64,000 nt of DNA from contig NZ_JXDL01000001.1 in NCBI RefSeq assembly GCF_001590795.1, positions 4,926,534-4,990,533 of the forward strand, written 5' to 3'. Origin of the DNA: Bradyrhizobium sp. AT1 (lineage in GTDB: Bacteria > Pseudomonadota > Alphaproteobacteria > Rhizobiales > Xanthobacteraceae). The notes beneath the pieces are model-generated. The model had not been told where the DNA came from and ran no database searches. It saw only the letters and a list, made by a program, of their open reading frames with translations. Numbering within the stretch: position 1 is the first letter of the stretch; the number at the start of each line of letters is the position of its first letter. Both the position numbers and the translations under genes were made by a program. Shown here piece by piece: positions 42,597 to 50,972 of the stretch.

Positions 42597-42672
42597 TGGT
42601 GCCGCAAGAGGGATTCGAACCCCCGACCCCGTCATTACGAATGACGTGCTCTACCGACTGAGCTATTGCGGC
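42597..42672 (-). tRNA. tRNA-Thr (anticodon CGT)
   Basis: On the minus strand a 76-base cloverleaf: acceptor GCCGCAA pairs with TTGCGGC, D stem GCTC/GAGC, anticodon stem CGTCA/TGACG with loop TTCGTAA (anticodon CGT, reading ACG), and T arm with GGTTCGAATCC. CCA is encoded. Confidence 0.95.
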
Positions 42673-42770
42673 GAACCCTGCCGGGGCCCGGGCGATGCCG
42701 GCCCCGATACGCGCTCCTGATATCGGGCATGGCCCGAATTGGCAAGGACAAGCGGGCTTCGAAATGCGGC

Positions 42771-44516
42771 TCACGCGCCCCAGCGGGACCAGAATCCGCG
42801 CCAGCCGCCGGCCTGGGCCTTGGGTGTGCCGATTTGTTCCGTAAATTCATCGCTCGGCCCCTCGTCGTCGATGCCGGGATCGTCGGGGGCCCGGACGATC
42901 GGGATGACCGCGGGAATCGGCACGGGCGCGGGTTTACCGAGGTCGGCGCGGGTCCGGAACACCGGTGTTGCCGCCGGAGGCGTTGATTCGGCGGGCGCGG
43001 GCGCCGGTTGGACCGGCTCGGCGGGCTCGGCGGTCGCAACAGCCGGCTCTTCTGTGCCGGTCGGGGGTGAATTGTCTTGAGCGGCAGGCGCCGGGTCTGG
43101 GACCGTCACGACCGGTTCCGCCGGGCTGTCGCTGGGGACCACCGTGACCCGCTTCGGCGGCGGCGCCGCCAGCATGGCTTCCTCGAAGGCCGAGGATTCG
43201 ATCGTGGCGCCCTTGTCCGAAGGCAGGCTCGCGACCGGCGTCTGCCACTGGAAGGCATCGAGCCGGCCGGTGACCGGAGAGACGGGGCGCCAACGATCGC
43301 TGACGTAACCGTCCGCGGTCCAGGCGGGATCGTGACGGGCGCGCACCGCGCGCAAGGTCCAGGCGCGGGCGCGGCCGCTATCGCCATGCTCGGCGCGCTC
43401 GATCTCGGCCATCAGCAGCGCGACGCGCTGCGTCGGATCGTTGACGTAGGGCGCCAGCGCCTCGCGCGCGCGGGCGAATTCGGAGGCATCGATTGCTGCG
43501 CGCGCGATCACGAGCCGGCCCTCGATGTACCCGGGGGCATTCGCAGGCGTCTTGGCGGCGAGGGTCTCGACCCGCTGCAGGCGCTGCCGCGCGGAATCGC
43601 CGAGCTTCACATGAGCATAGGCCTCGGCGAGATCGGGATGCGGGTTGGCGAGCCAGGCGGCCTCGACCAGCTTCATGGCGCGGCGCACCTGATGCGCCTC
43701 GCTCTCGAATTTCGCGGCGAGCACCGCCGCTGGCACCAGGGTGGGCGCCAGCTTGATCGCTTGCATCACACTCTCGCGCGCGACGTCGCGGTCCATGGTT
43801 TCCAATTCCAGCGCGCGCGCCGTGAGCAGCACGCCGCGCTGGCGGCGATAGGCCGGCTTGTCGATCAGGCCCGCGGACAGATTCGAATCCAGGATCGCGA
43901 GCGCGCCGCTCCAGTCGCCGCGCGCGCAGCGGAAGCCGAGCACCGCATGCGAGGCCCAGGTCGAGGACGGCGACAGCTTGATCGCTTCCTCCGCGATCAT
44001 CACCGCGCCGACCGCATCGTCGGCGCGCTGCGCCTCGATGAACAGGCCGCGCAGGCCGAGCAGGCGGGTGTCCTCGCGCTCGGCCATGGCGCGGAAGGCG
44101 CGCTGCGCTTCGTCGCGATTACCTTCGAGCTGCGCCGACTGCGCATGCAGCAGCAGCGCGAGCGGATCATTCGGTGCATGTCGCCGCGCCGCCTCGGCGT
44201 GACGGCGGGCGAGCGCGGTATCGCCATGACCGATCGCGAGCAGGCCGTGGGTGATGGCGTGCCGGCCCTTTGCGTGGCGCTTGTCGTGACGACGGCGGCG
44301 CATGCGGCCCGGCAATCGCCATGTCGCGGTCAGGATGCTCCAGAGCAGGACGATCGCAATGGCAAAAACGCCGAGAAGCAGCACGAACACCGGAATGGTC
44401 GGCGAGGCGCGCCAGCCGCCCCAGGTCATGACGACTTCGCCGGGCTGGTCGGCAACCCAGGCCGCGCCGGCCGCCGCCAGCGCAATCAGGACGAGGAAGA
44501 GGACGATGCGAAGCAT
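42771..44516 (-). CDS. hemY: HemY-type tetratricopeptide membrane protein
   Basis: A 581-residue protein. Two N-terminal transmembrane helices (about 3-20 and 42-64, with MTWGGWRASPT between, as in the HemY_N domain) are followed by TPR-like helices up to about residue 440, then an acidic/Pro-rich tail. The proteobacterial HemY (not the Gram-positive protoporphyrinogen oxidase) is encoded with hemD and a mitofilin-like gene and is needed for normal haem synthesis in E. coli. Here the order is hemD, mitofilin gene, hemY on the minus strand, with 77- and 35-base gaps. Confidence 0.88.
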   Translation of the reverse strand: MLRIVLFLVLIALAAAGAAWVADQPGEVVMTWGGWRASPTIPVFVLLLGVFAIAIVLLWSILTATWRLPGRMRRRRHDKRHAKGRHAITHGLLAIGHGDTALARRHAEAARRHAPNDPLALLLHAQSAQLEGNRDEAQRAFRAMAEREDTRLLGLRGLFIEAQRADDAVGAVMIAEEAIKLSPSSTWASHAVLGFRCARGDWSGALAILDSNLSAGLIDKPAYRRQRGVLLTARALELETMDRDVARESVMQAIKLAPTLVPAAVLAAKFESEAHQVRRAMKLVEAAWLANPHPDLAEAYAHVKLGDSARQRLQRVETLAAKTPANAPGYIEGRLVIARAAIDASEFARAREALAPYVNDPTQRVALLMAEIERAEHGDSGRARAWTLRAVRARHDPAWTADGYVSDRWRPVSPVTGRLDAFQWQTPVASLPSDKGATIESSAFEEAMLAAPPPKRVTVVPSDSPAEPVVTVPDPAPAAQDNSPPTGTEEPAVATAEPAEPVQPAPAPAESTPPAATPVFRTRADLGKPAPVPIPAVIPIVRAPDDPGIDDEGPSDEFTEQIGTPKAQAGGWRGFWSRWGA

Positions 44517-44551
44517 GACGATCCCTATACGCGCTGATTGTTGCGCGAATC

Positions 44552-45745
44552 TTATTGAGTCGATTTGGCGAGATCCGCCATCGCATCGTCGGCGAATTTG
44601 CGGGACGCGGCGAGCGCGGCATCGCGGGCATCGGCCTTGTCGAGCCAGGCCTGCGCCGGCGCACGATCGGCCTCCGGCAGCGTCTTGAGCTCGCGCCGCG
44701 CTTCCACGAAATCGTTGCGAAGGGCGGCCGCCGTGACGCGTGCCACGATCGCGCCGCGGTCGTTGCCCACGCCGTCGGTGCGTTCGATGCGGACCAGTTT
44801 TGACGCGCCTGCCTGAAGGCGCTCGACGATGCCGGCACTCGCGGCCGGGGCTTCCGGCGGCGGCGACAGTTTCGGCACGATGGTGAGCAACTCGCGGCTC
44901 AGCGCGACCGGCGTCGGAATGCCCGACGATGCAAACGTGTCGAGCGGCTTGAGCATGTCAGGCTTGGCGGCAAGCGTGCGCGCCGCGGACAGCTGCGACT
45001 GATAGGGATCGCCATGACGAACGGCGACGTCGAGCAGCGCCGCCGCCACCACGAAGCGCAGCGGCTTGTCATCCCTGGCTCTTGCATCGGCGATCTTCTC
45101 GCCCTGCTGCGCGAGCTCGGCCCGCTCCGTCTTGCTGGCGCGTTCGATCTGCGCGATGCGATCGTTGAGAGCGGCAAGGTCGGGTGCGGCCGCGGCGGGG
45201 GTCGATCTCGCATCGTTCATCGCGCTCGCGCTCTTGTCGAACTGCGCGCGCAAATTGGCGATGTCGCTGCGCAAGCTGCTTGCAGACTTCTCCAGCGCGT
45301 CGATCCGCGCCGCCATGGCCGGATCCGCTGTGGGCTTGCCGGCCTTGGCTTCCACCGCCGCAACGCGACCGCTCAGCGCATCGACCGCCGCGCCTGTCAC
45401 TTGCGGCGCGGCCGGCGGCGCCTGCACGGCGGGCCAGCCCAGCATCCAGCCGACCGCGATCACGACCGCCGCAGCAGCGGCTCCGGAGAATGGCGCGATG
45501 ACCCAGGGTGAAACCGACTGCGCAGCGGCCTGCGCCTCGATGCGCTCCGGCTCTGCGTCAATGGACTCGGATTTGGCCTGTTCGGCCTCGGCGTGTTCCG
45601 CCGCCGGCTGGCCCTCGGGCTCGACCGTCGCCTCCTGCGGCTGGGTCGAGACTTCCGTCGCCTCGAGGTCGATGGTGGGCGGAGTGCGCTTGGCACGACC
45701 AGCGTCGGGCGCCAATCCTGCGTCTTCAGGCTTGTCGTCGGCCAT
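44552..45745 (-). CDS. Mitofilin-like (Mic60/COG4223) membrane protein
   Basis: A 397-residue protein. The cytoplasmic N-terminus is rich in Glu, Pro and Ala; a transmembrane helix spans about residues 86-106 (GAAAAAVVIAVGWMLGW). A long coiled coil (SGRVAAVEAKAGKP; IDALEKSASSLRSDIANLRAQFDKS) leads to the C-terminal mitofilin-type region. The gene sits between hemD and hemY as in most alphaproteobacteria, where Mic60-like proteins shape the inner membrane. The function in the haem operon is not understood. Confidence 0.85.
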   Translation of the reverse strand: MADDKPEDAGLAPDAGRAKRTPPTIDLEATEVSTQPQEATVEPEGQPAAEHAEAEQAKSESIDAEPERIEAQAAAQSVSPWVIAPFSGAAAAAVVIAVGWMLGWPAVQAPPAAPQVTGAAVDALSGRVAAVEAKAGKPTADPAMAARIDALEKSASSLRSDIANLRAQFDKSASAMNDARSTPAAAAPDLAALNDRIAQIERASKTERAELAQQGEKIADARARDDKPLRFVVAAALLDVAVRHGDPYQSQLSAARTLAAKPDMLKPLDTFASSGIPTPVALSRELLTIVPKLSPPPEAPAASAGIVERLQAGASKLVRIERTDGVGNDRGAIVARVTAAALRNDFVEARRELKTLPEADRAPAQAWLDKADARDAALAASRKFADDAMADLAKSTQ

Positions 45746-45822
45746 CGTGACGGTTCCTCACACTTCCATACCTTGTACAGGCCCTAGAGCGGACCCGATG
45801 ACGTCGGATTCGGCCCGACCTC

Positions 45823-46569
45823 TTACGCCAAACGGGTGCGCAACGCACGCTCCAAGGTGGCAAATAAGGCATTTTCGTCCGGGGTCGCGGCGACCAGAAC
45901 CTGCGACGCGCCGGCATCGCGCAGCGCACTCGCAACCGTCTCGGACAGGCAGCATTGCGGTATGGCCAGCGCCGAGATTTCGACACCTTCGTCCCTGGCC
46001 GCGTCCAGGAACGCCCGGGCGCTGCGCTGGGAGTAGTGCAGCACCGCCTCGACCCCGTGGGCGGCAAAGCCCTCGCAGACCTCGCGCGGCAGATGCTTGA
46101 CCGGCGCCATGCGATAGGTCGTTCGCGTGATGACGGAGAAGCCCGCCGCACCGAGCTCACCGCCGAGGTCGCGCGACAGATCCGCGCCCGCGAGATACAG
46201 CAGCGTGCTCTTTTTCTTCAGCACCTTGTCGCGCGCGGCCTGGATGACCCTGTCCCGCAAGGAGGCGGCATCGCCGCCGGCGACGATCACATCGACAAAG
46301 CCGGCGTCGCGCGCCGCGGCGGCCGTATGCTCGCCGACCGCAAACAAAGGCAGCTCCAGTAGGCCAAGATCTTGCAATTGCGGTGCGGCGGCACGGAGCG
46401 CGTTGGCCGACGTGACGATGATTGCGGCATAGGGCGCTTCATTGTCGTCGTGGAAGGCCACCGGCTCGAACTTGAGCGCCGGCGCAAGCAGCACCGCATG
46501 CCCCCGCGCACGCAGACTTTCCGCCGTCGCCTCGTTGTCGGGATGCGGCCGTGTGACAAGAATGGACAT
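45823..46569 (-). CDS. hemD: Uroporphyrinogen-III synthase
   Basis: A 248-residue HemD protein that closes hydroxymethylbilane to uroporphyrinogen III with inversion of ring D. The sequence is weakly conserved as always in HemD. MSILVTRPHPDNEATAESL, IIVTSANALRA, LFAVGEHTAAAARDAGF and VLHYSQRSARAF are the diagnostic segments in order. hemC, usually adjacent upstream in relatives, is not present here; the divergent tsaD gene begins 134 bases away. Start at 46569, the ATG preceding SILVTRP. Confidence 0.87.
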   Translation of the reverse strand: MSILVTRPHPDNEATAESLRARGHAVLLAPALKFEPVAFHDDNEAPYAAIIVTSANALRAAAPQLQDLGLLELPLFAVGEHTAAAARDAGFVDVIVAGGDAASLRDRVIQAARDKVLKKKSTLLYLAGADLSRDLGGELGAAGFSVITRTTYRMAPVKHLPREVCEGFAAHGVEAVLHYSQRSARAFLDAARDEGVEISALAIPQCCLSETVASALRDAGASQVLVAATPDENALFATLERALRTRLA

Positions 46570-46703
46570 CGCTGGTGTTCCCGAACCAATTGGCGGCGAC
46601 GCATGACGAGAACGGCTTGCGTCGTGACGATTGCGCAATCTGGCCTCGGAATGCTACCGGACGTACCAGAACTCCGCTTTACGGATGAGCGCAAGGGCGC
46701 AAA

Positions 46704-47795
46704 TTGGATAACAATTCGCCAATGCTGGTACTGGGCATCGAAACAACCTGCGACGAAACTGCCGCGGCCGTGATCGAACGCGCGGGCGACGGCAGCGGCA
46801 GGATCCTGTCCAACATCGTGCGGTCGCAGGTCGAGGAACACGCCCGCTTCGGCGGCGTGGTGCCGGAGATCGCGGCCCGCGCCCATGTCGACCTGCTCGA
46901 CGGCATCGTCGATCGCGCCATGCGCGAGGCCGGCATCGGCTTCGCCCAACTGAGCGGCGTCGCGGCCGCCGCGGGGCCGGGCCTGATCGGCGGCGTCATC
47001 GTCGGGCTCACCACCGCAAAGGCGATCGCGATGGTGCACGACACGCCGCTGGTCGCGGTGAACCATCTGGAGGCGCACGCGCTGACGCCGCGCCTCACCG
47101 ACGGAATCGAGTTTCCCTATTGCCTGTTCCTCGCCTCCGGCGGCCATACCCAGATCGTCGCAGTCACCGGCGTCGGACAATATGTGCGGCTCGGCACCAC
47201 GGTAGACGACGCGATCGGCGAGGCTTTCGACAAGGTCGCGAAGATGCTGGGCCTGCCCTATCCCGGCGGCCCGCAGGTCGAGCGCGCGGCGGCAAGCGGC
47301 GATGCCATGCGCTTTGCGTTCCCGCGGCCGATGCAGGGACGCCCCGACGCCAATTTCTCGCTGTCGGGACTGAAGACGGCGGTTCGCACCGAGGCGAGCC
47401 GGCTTGCCGAGATCACGCCGCAGGACATCAGCGACCTCTGCGCGAGTTTTCAGGCCGCCGTGCTGGATTCGATCGCCGACCGATTGAGCGTGGGCTTGCG
47501 GCTGTTCCGCGAAAAATTCGGCGCGCCAAGCGCCCTGGTCGCGGCCGGCGGCGTCGCCGCCAATCAGGCGATCCGCGGCGCGCTCGATGACGTCGCACGG
47601 CAAGCGCAGACGCAATTGATCATGCCGCCTCCCGCGCTGTGCACCGACAATGGCGCGATGATCGCCTGGGCCGGCGCCGAACGCCTCGCACTCGGCCTCA
47701 CCGACACGATGGACGCCCAGCCCCGCGCACGGTGGCTGCTCGACGCCAACGCGACGGCACCGGCCGGCTACGGCAAGACACGCGCGGGATATTAG
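46704..47795 (+). CDS. tsaD: tRNA threonylcarbamoyladenosine modification protein TsaD
   Basis: A 363-residue protein that transfers threonylcarbamoyl to A37 of ANN-decoding tRNAs. VLGIETTCDETAAA begins the ASKHA domain; NHLEAHAL near residue 115 carries two metal-binding His; FLASGGHTQIV, FDKVAKMLGLPYPGGP and the C-terminal TDNGAMIAWAGAERL complete the family. TTG at 46704 has AAGGG at 46693-46697, six bases upstream, whereas the ATG at 46722 has no ribosome-binding site, so I prefer TTG. It precedes gpsA by two bases. Confidence 0.94.
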   Translation: MDNNSPMLVLGIETTCDETAAAVIERAGDGSGRILSNIVRSQVEEHARFGGVVPEIAARAHVDLLDGIVDRAMREAGIGFAQLSGVAAAAGPGLIGGVIVGLTTAKAIAMVHDTPLVAVNHLEAHALTPRLTDGIEFPYCLFLASGGHTQIVAVTGVGQYVRLGTTVDDAIGEAFDKVAKMLGLPYPGGPQVERAAASGDAMRFAFPRPMQGRPDANFSLSGLKTAVRTEASRLAEITPQDISDLCASFQAAVLDSIADRLSVGLRLFREKFGAPSALVAAGGVAANQAIRGALDDVARQAQTQLIMPPPALCTDNGAMIAWAGAERLALGLTDTMDAQPRARWLLDANATAPAGYGKTRAGY

Positions 47796-47797
47796 CC

Positions 47798-48778
47798 ATG
47801 TCGACCTTCCAATCCGTCGCGGTGATCGGCGCGGGCGCCTGGGGCACGGCGCTGGCGACTGTCGCGGCGCGAGCGGGGCGCACCGTGACACTGTGGGCAC
47901 GCAATGCCGAACATGCCGCGCGGATCGCCTCGACGCGCGACAACCCGCGGCTGCCGGGCGTGCGGATCGCTCCCGAGATTGTCGTTACGAGCGATCTCGC
48001 CGCGGCCTCGCGCGCGGAGATGCTGCTGATCGCCACACCGGCGCAACATCTGCGCGGTGCGGTCAACCTGCTGGCCCCGCATCTGCGTGGCGAGTTGCCG
48101 ATCGTCGCGGCCGCCAAGGGCATCGAACACGGCACGCACAAGTTCATGACCGATGTGATCGCAGAGGCCGCGCCGCATGCGCAGCCGGCGATTCTGTCAG
48201 GCCCGAGCTTCGCCGACGACGTCGCGCGCGGCCTGCCGACGGCGGTGACGCTGGCGGCGAAAGATGAAGCACTCGCGAGCCACCTGGTGCAGGCACTGGG
48301 CTCGCCGACATTCCGTCCCTATCACTCCACCGACATCCGCGGCGTCGAGATCGGTGGCGCCGCCAAGAACGTGCTGGCGATCGCGGTCGGCATCGCGGTC
48401 GGGCGCAAGCTCGGCGCCTCCGCCCAGGCTGCTCTGACGACGCGCGGCTTTGCCGAGCTGACGCGGCTCGGCCGCGCGCTCGGCGCACGCAGCGAGACGC
48501 TCGCCGGCCTGTCCGGCCTCGGCGATCTCATTCTGACCTGCGCGAGTCCGCAATCGCGCAATTTCGCGCTCGGCCTTGCACTCGGCCGCGGCGAGCAGCC
48601 GCCCGCCGGCAAGCTCGCCGAGGGCGAGTTCACCGCGCCGGTGCTGATCGAACTTGCGGCTTCGCAAGGCATCGAGATGCCGGTATCAGAAGCGGTCGCT
48701 TCGATCCTGAGCGGCCGAAGCACGATCGACGCGGCGATCTCGGGGCTGCTGACGCGCCCCTTCAAGTCTGAGGAATGA
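47798..48778 (+). CDS. gpsA: Glycerol-3-phosphate dehydrogenase [NAD(P)+]
   Basis: A 326-residue cytoplasmic enzyme that reduces dihydroxyacetone phosphate to glycerol-3-phosphate for phospholipid synthesis. The NAD(P) motif VIGAGAWGTALAT is at residues 8-20, AKGIEHGTHKFMTDV near 106, LSGPSFADDVARGLPTAV near 134 (the GPS motif) and AAKNVLAIAVGI near 188. GLGDLILTCASPQSRN is the second signature. ATG 47798 follows the tsaD stop after two bases, so the genes form one operon with the EVE gene. Confidence 0.97.
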   Translation: MSTFQSVAVIGAGAWGTALATVAARAGRTVTLWARNAEHAARIASTRDNPRLPGVRIAPEIVVTSDLAAASRAEMLLIATPAQHLRGAVNLLAPHLRGELPIVAAAKGIEHGTHKFMTDVIAEAAPHAQPAILSGPSFADDVARGLPTAVTLAAKDEALASHLVQALGSPTFRPYHSTDIRGVEIGGAAKNVLAIAVGIAVGRKLGASAQAALTTRGFAELTRLGRALGARSETLAGLSGLGDLILTCASPQSRNFALGLALGRGEQPPAGKLAEGEFTAPVLIELAASQGIEMPVSEAVASILSGRSTIDAAISGLLTRPFKSEE

Positions 48779-48780
48779 GC

Positions 48781-49194
48781 ATGGCGTACTGGCTGGTGAA
48801 ATCCGAACCATCGGTGTGGTCCTGGGACCAGCAGGTCGCGAAGGGCGCCAAGGGCGAGGCCTGGACCGGCGTGCGCAATTTCACCGCGCGCCAAAACCTC
48901 GTCGCCATGAAGAAGGGCGACAAGGCGTTCTACTATCATTCCAACGAGGGCAAGGAGATCGTCGGCATCGCCGAGGTCATCAAGGAGGCCTATCCCGATC
49001 CGACCGACAAGACCGGCAAGTTCGTCTGCGTCGACATCAAGGCCGACAAGCCCTTGAAGACTCCGGTGACGATGGCGGCCATCAAGGCCGAGACGAAGCT
49101 CGCCGAGATGGACCTGGTGAAATATTCGCGCCTCTCGGTGCAGAAGGTGACGGCCGAGGAGTGGAAGCTCGTCTGCAAGATGGGCGGGGTTTAG
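48781..49194 (+). CDS. EVE-domain protein
   Basis: A 137-residue EVE (PUA-like) protein. MAYWLVKSEPSVWSWD begins the domain, WTGVRNFTARQNLVAMKKGDKAFYYHSNEGKEIVGIAEV follows and KYSRLSVQKVTAEEW is near the end. EVE domains bind modified bases in DNA or RNA; this stand-alone type is widespread near gpsA or tsaD in alphaproteobacteria. The gene starts at ATG 48781 (GAGGA 7 bases upstream) or at ATG 48775, which overlaps the gpsA stop. Likely co-transcribed. Confidence 0.92.
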   Translation: MAYWLVKSEPSVWSWDQQVAKGAKGEAWTGVRNFTARQNLVAMKKGDKAFYYHSNEGKEIVGIAEVIKEAYPDPTDKTGKFVCVDIKADKPLKTPVTMAAIKAETKLAEMDLVKYSRLSVQKVTAEEWKLVCKMGGV

Positions 49195-49198
49195 TCCG

Positions 49199-50278
49199 TC
49201 ACGTCTTCGGCAATGTGAACACCTCACATGGCGCCGCAATACCGCGCAATGAATGCGGCCCGAGCGCGACCAGCGGCATCTCCGTCTCGGCGGCAAGCGC
49301 GCCCGACACCAAGACGGTCCGCCCCAACGGCTTGCACAATCCTTCGAGGCGGCTGGCGAGATTGACGGCGGGACCGATCGCGGTGAAATCGAGCCGGTTG
49401 GCGGCGCCGATATTGCCCCAGAGCATCTCACCGAGATGGAGCGCAGCACCGAACGCCAGCGGCGGCAGGCCCTTGGCGCCGCGCTCCGCGTTCAGATAAG
49501 CCATGCCGGCCTCGGCTGCGCCTGCCGCACGCAAAGCGGACTCGCAGGCACGGCGCGGCGATGCTTCGACCACCGGAAAGATCGCCAGCACGCCGTCGCC
49601 GATGAACTTCAGCACCTCGCCGCCGAAGGCGTGGACGGCACCGGCGATGCGATCGAACCAGGCGTCGAGCGCGGCGATGACCTGAGCAGGCGGCGAGGTT
49701 TCCGACAGGGTCGTGAAATTGCGCAAATCCGCATAGAGCAGCGCGGCCTGAATGGTCTCGCCGAGATCGCGCCGCAGGGGCGCCGCCAGCACCCGTTCGG
49801 CGCTGCGCTTGCCGAGATAGGCGTCGAGCGTTGCCCGCAACGTGGCGCGCGCAGCGAGCACGGCAAGGGGCGTCGCGGCAAAACGGGCGGCCTCGCGCAA
49901 TTGCCCGATCTCGTCAGTGCTGAACGGCTGCGGCCCGATCCAGCCGAGCAGCGGCCCGTCATGCCGTCCGACAATGTCTTCGTGCACGTACCCGCGCGCG
50001 ATGTCGCGCAACCAGCGGCGACCGGCGTCGGTCGGCGGATCCGGTGCGAGGCCGCCGGGCGCGAAGCCGAGCGCCTCGATCACCTGGCCGCTGTCGGCGC
50101 GCCACAACCAGGTCCGCTTCGCGATCAGCGGATGCGGCACCTCCAGCGTCAGGGCGCCGGCCGCGAGCGGCATGCCGTCGGCGACCAGATGTGCGCCGAG
50201 TTCCGCGAGCAGGCGGTCCGCCCCGGGGCAATCCAAGGCGGCATCGACGAGCCAGGCGAGGGTCGGAGAGAGCTGCAT
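49199..50278 (-). CDS. Class III adenylate/guanylate cyclase with alpha-helical N-terminal domain
   Basis: A 359-residue soluble protein. An N-terminal domain of about 165 residues without clear similarity precedes a class III catalytic domain: metal Asp in LLYADLRNFTTLSE near residue 188, Lys and second Asp in EVLKFIGDGVLAIF near 228, and the transition-state Asn/Arg in TAIGPAVNLASRLEGLCK near 310. All catalytic residues are intact. No membrane anchor. The start at 50278 fits the end of the preceding promoter region; an in-frame Met 38 codons upstream is possible. Convergent with the EVE gene (gap 4). Confidence 0.88.
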   Translation of the reverse strand: MQLSPTLAWLVDAALDCPGADRLLAELGAHLVADGMPLAAGALTLEVPHPLIAKRTWLWRADSGQVIEALGFAPGGLAPDPPTDAGRRWLRDIARGYVHEDIVGRHDGPLLGWIGPQPFSTDEIGQLREAARFAATPLAVLAARATLRATLDAYLGKRSAERVLAAPLRRDLGETIQAALLYADLRNFTTLSETSPPAQVIAALDAWFDRIAGAVHAFGGEVLKFIGDGVLAIFPVVEASPRRACESALRAAGAAEAGMAYLNAERGAKGLPPLAFGAALHLGEMLWGNIGAANRLDFTAIGPAVNLASRLEGLCKPLGRTVLVSGALAAETEMPLVALGPHSLRGIAAPCEVFTLPKT

Positions 50279-50379
50279 GGCTCGATCATGGCGAAGGCCG
50301 GCCGGGTTTGTCACGGGCAATCCTTGACGGGCCGCCTCGGCCCCGCCATGTGCCAGTATCCGCGAAGGAATGATCGCCG

Positions 50380-50835
50380 ATGACCGAGCCATTCGTAGTG
50401 CGCCGCGAGACCCAGATCGCAGCTCCGCGCGCCACCGTTTTCGCTTACCTGACCGACCCTGAGAAGATCCTGAGCTGGATGGGCTCCGATGTGACCACCG
50501 AACCGCATCCCGGCGGGCTCTATCTGCTCAAGGGCGTGGGCCCGCGCGGAGGCGTCGCCCGCGGTGCTTTCCGCGAGGTCGTGCCGGTGCATCGCCTCGC
50601 CTATACGTTCGGCTGGGAGGGCGGCCAGGAAGTGCCGCCGGGCTCGAGCCTGATCGAGATCGACCTGATCGAACGCGATGGCGGCACGCTGCTGCGCATG
50701 ACCCATAGCGGCCTGCCGAGCGAAGCACAGGCCGCCGCGCATGCGACGGGGTGGGGGCATTATCTGGAGCGGCTCACGATCGCAGCGGCTGGCAGCGATC
50801 CTGGTCCGGATCGGGGCGTGTCGACGAAGACCTAG
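50380..50835 (+). CDS. SRPBCC / AHSA1-like protein
   Basis: A 151-residue START-like beta-barrel protein. Opening VRRETQIAAPRATVFAYLTDPEKILSWMGSDVTTEPHPGG is the typical pattern of Aha1-like/polyketide-cyclase SRPBCC proteins, with VPVHRLAYTFGWEGG and LIEIDLIERDGGTLLRMTHSGL following. These bind hydrophobic ligands; a role as toxin antagonist or regulator is known for some, always near an ArsR gene, which is absent here. Divergent from the cyclase at 49199. Confidence 0.85.
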   Translation: MTEPFVVRRETQIAAPRATVFAYLTDPEKILSWMGSDVTTEPHPGGLYLLKGVGPRGGVARGAFREVVPVHRLAYTFGWEGGQEVPPGSSLIEIDLIERDGGTLLRMTHSGLPSEAQAAAHATGWGHYLERLTIAAAGSDPGPDRGVSTKT

Positions 50836-50840
50836 GTCTT

Positions 50841-50962
50841 GTAGGGTCGGTAAAGCGACTTGTCCGCCGTAGCTCGAAGAGCGAAGGCGGAAGGATGCCC
50901 ACGCATTTGTCGCGATCGAGAGAGATGGTGGGCACGGCGCTTTGCGCCTTTGCCCACCCTAC
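50841..50962. repeat. Palindromic intergenic repeat, family G
   Basis: GTAGGGTCGGTAAAGCGACTT pairs imperfectly with the end block GGCGCTTTGCGCCTTTGCCCACCCTAC; inner blocks CCGTAGCTCGAAGAGCG and GATGCCCAC/GTGGGCA also pair. It lies between convergent genes. Confidence 0.65.
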
Positions 50963-50972
50963 AGCAGTGTCG

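Noticed and set aside
46287..47900. 537-codon open frame on the minus strand
   Set aside because: Opposite tsaD and the end of hemD; it covers the place where hemC might be, but has no HemC motif and its composition is that of an antisense shadow.
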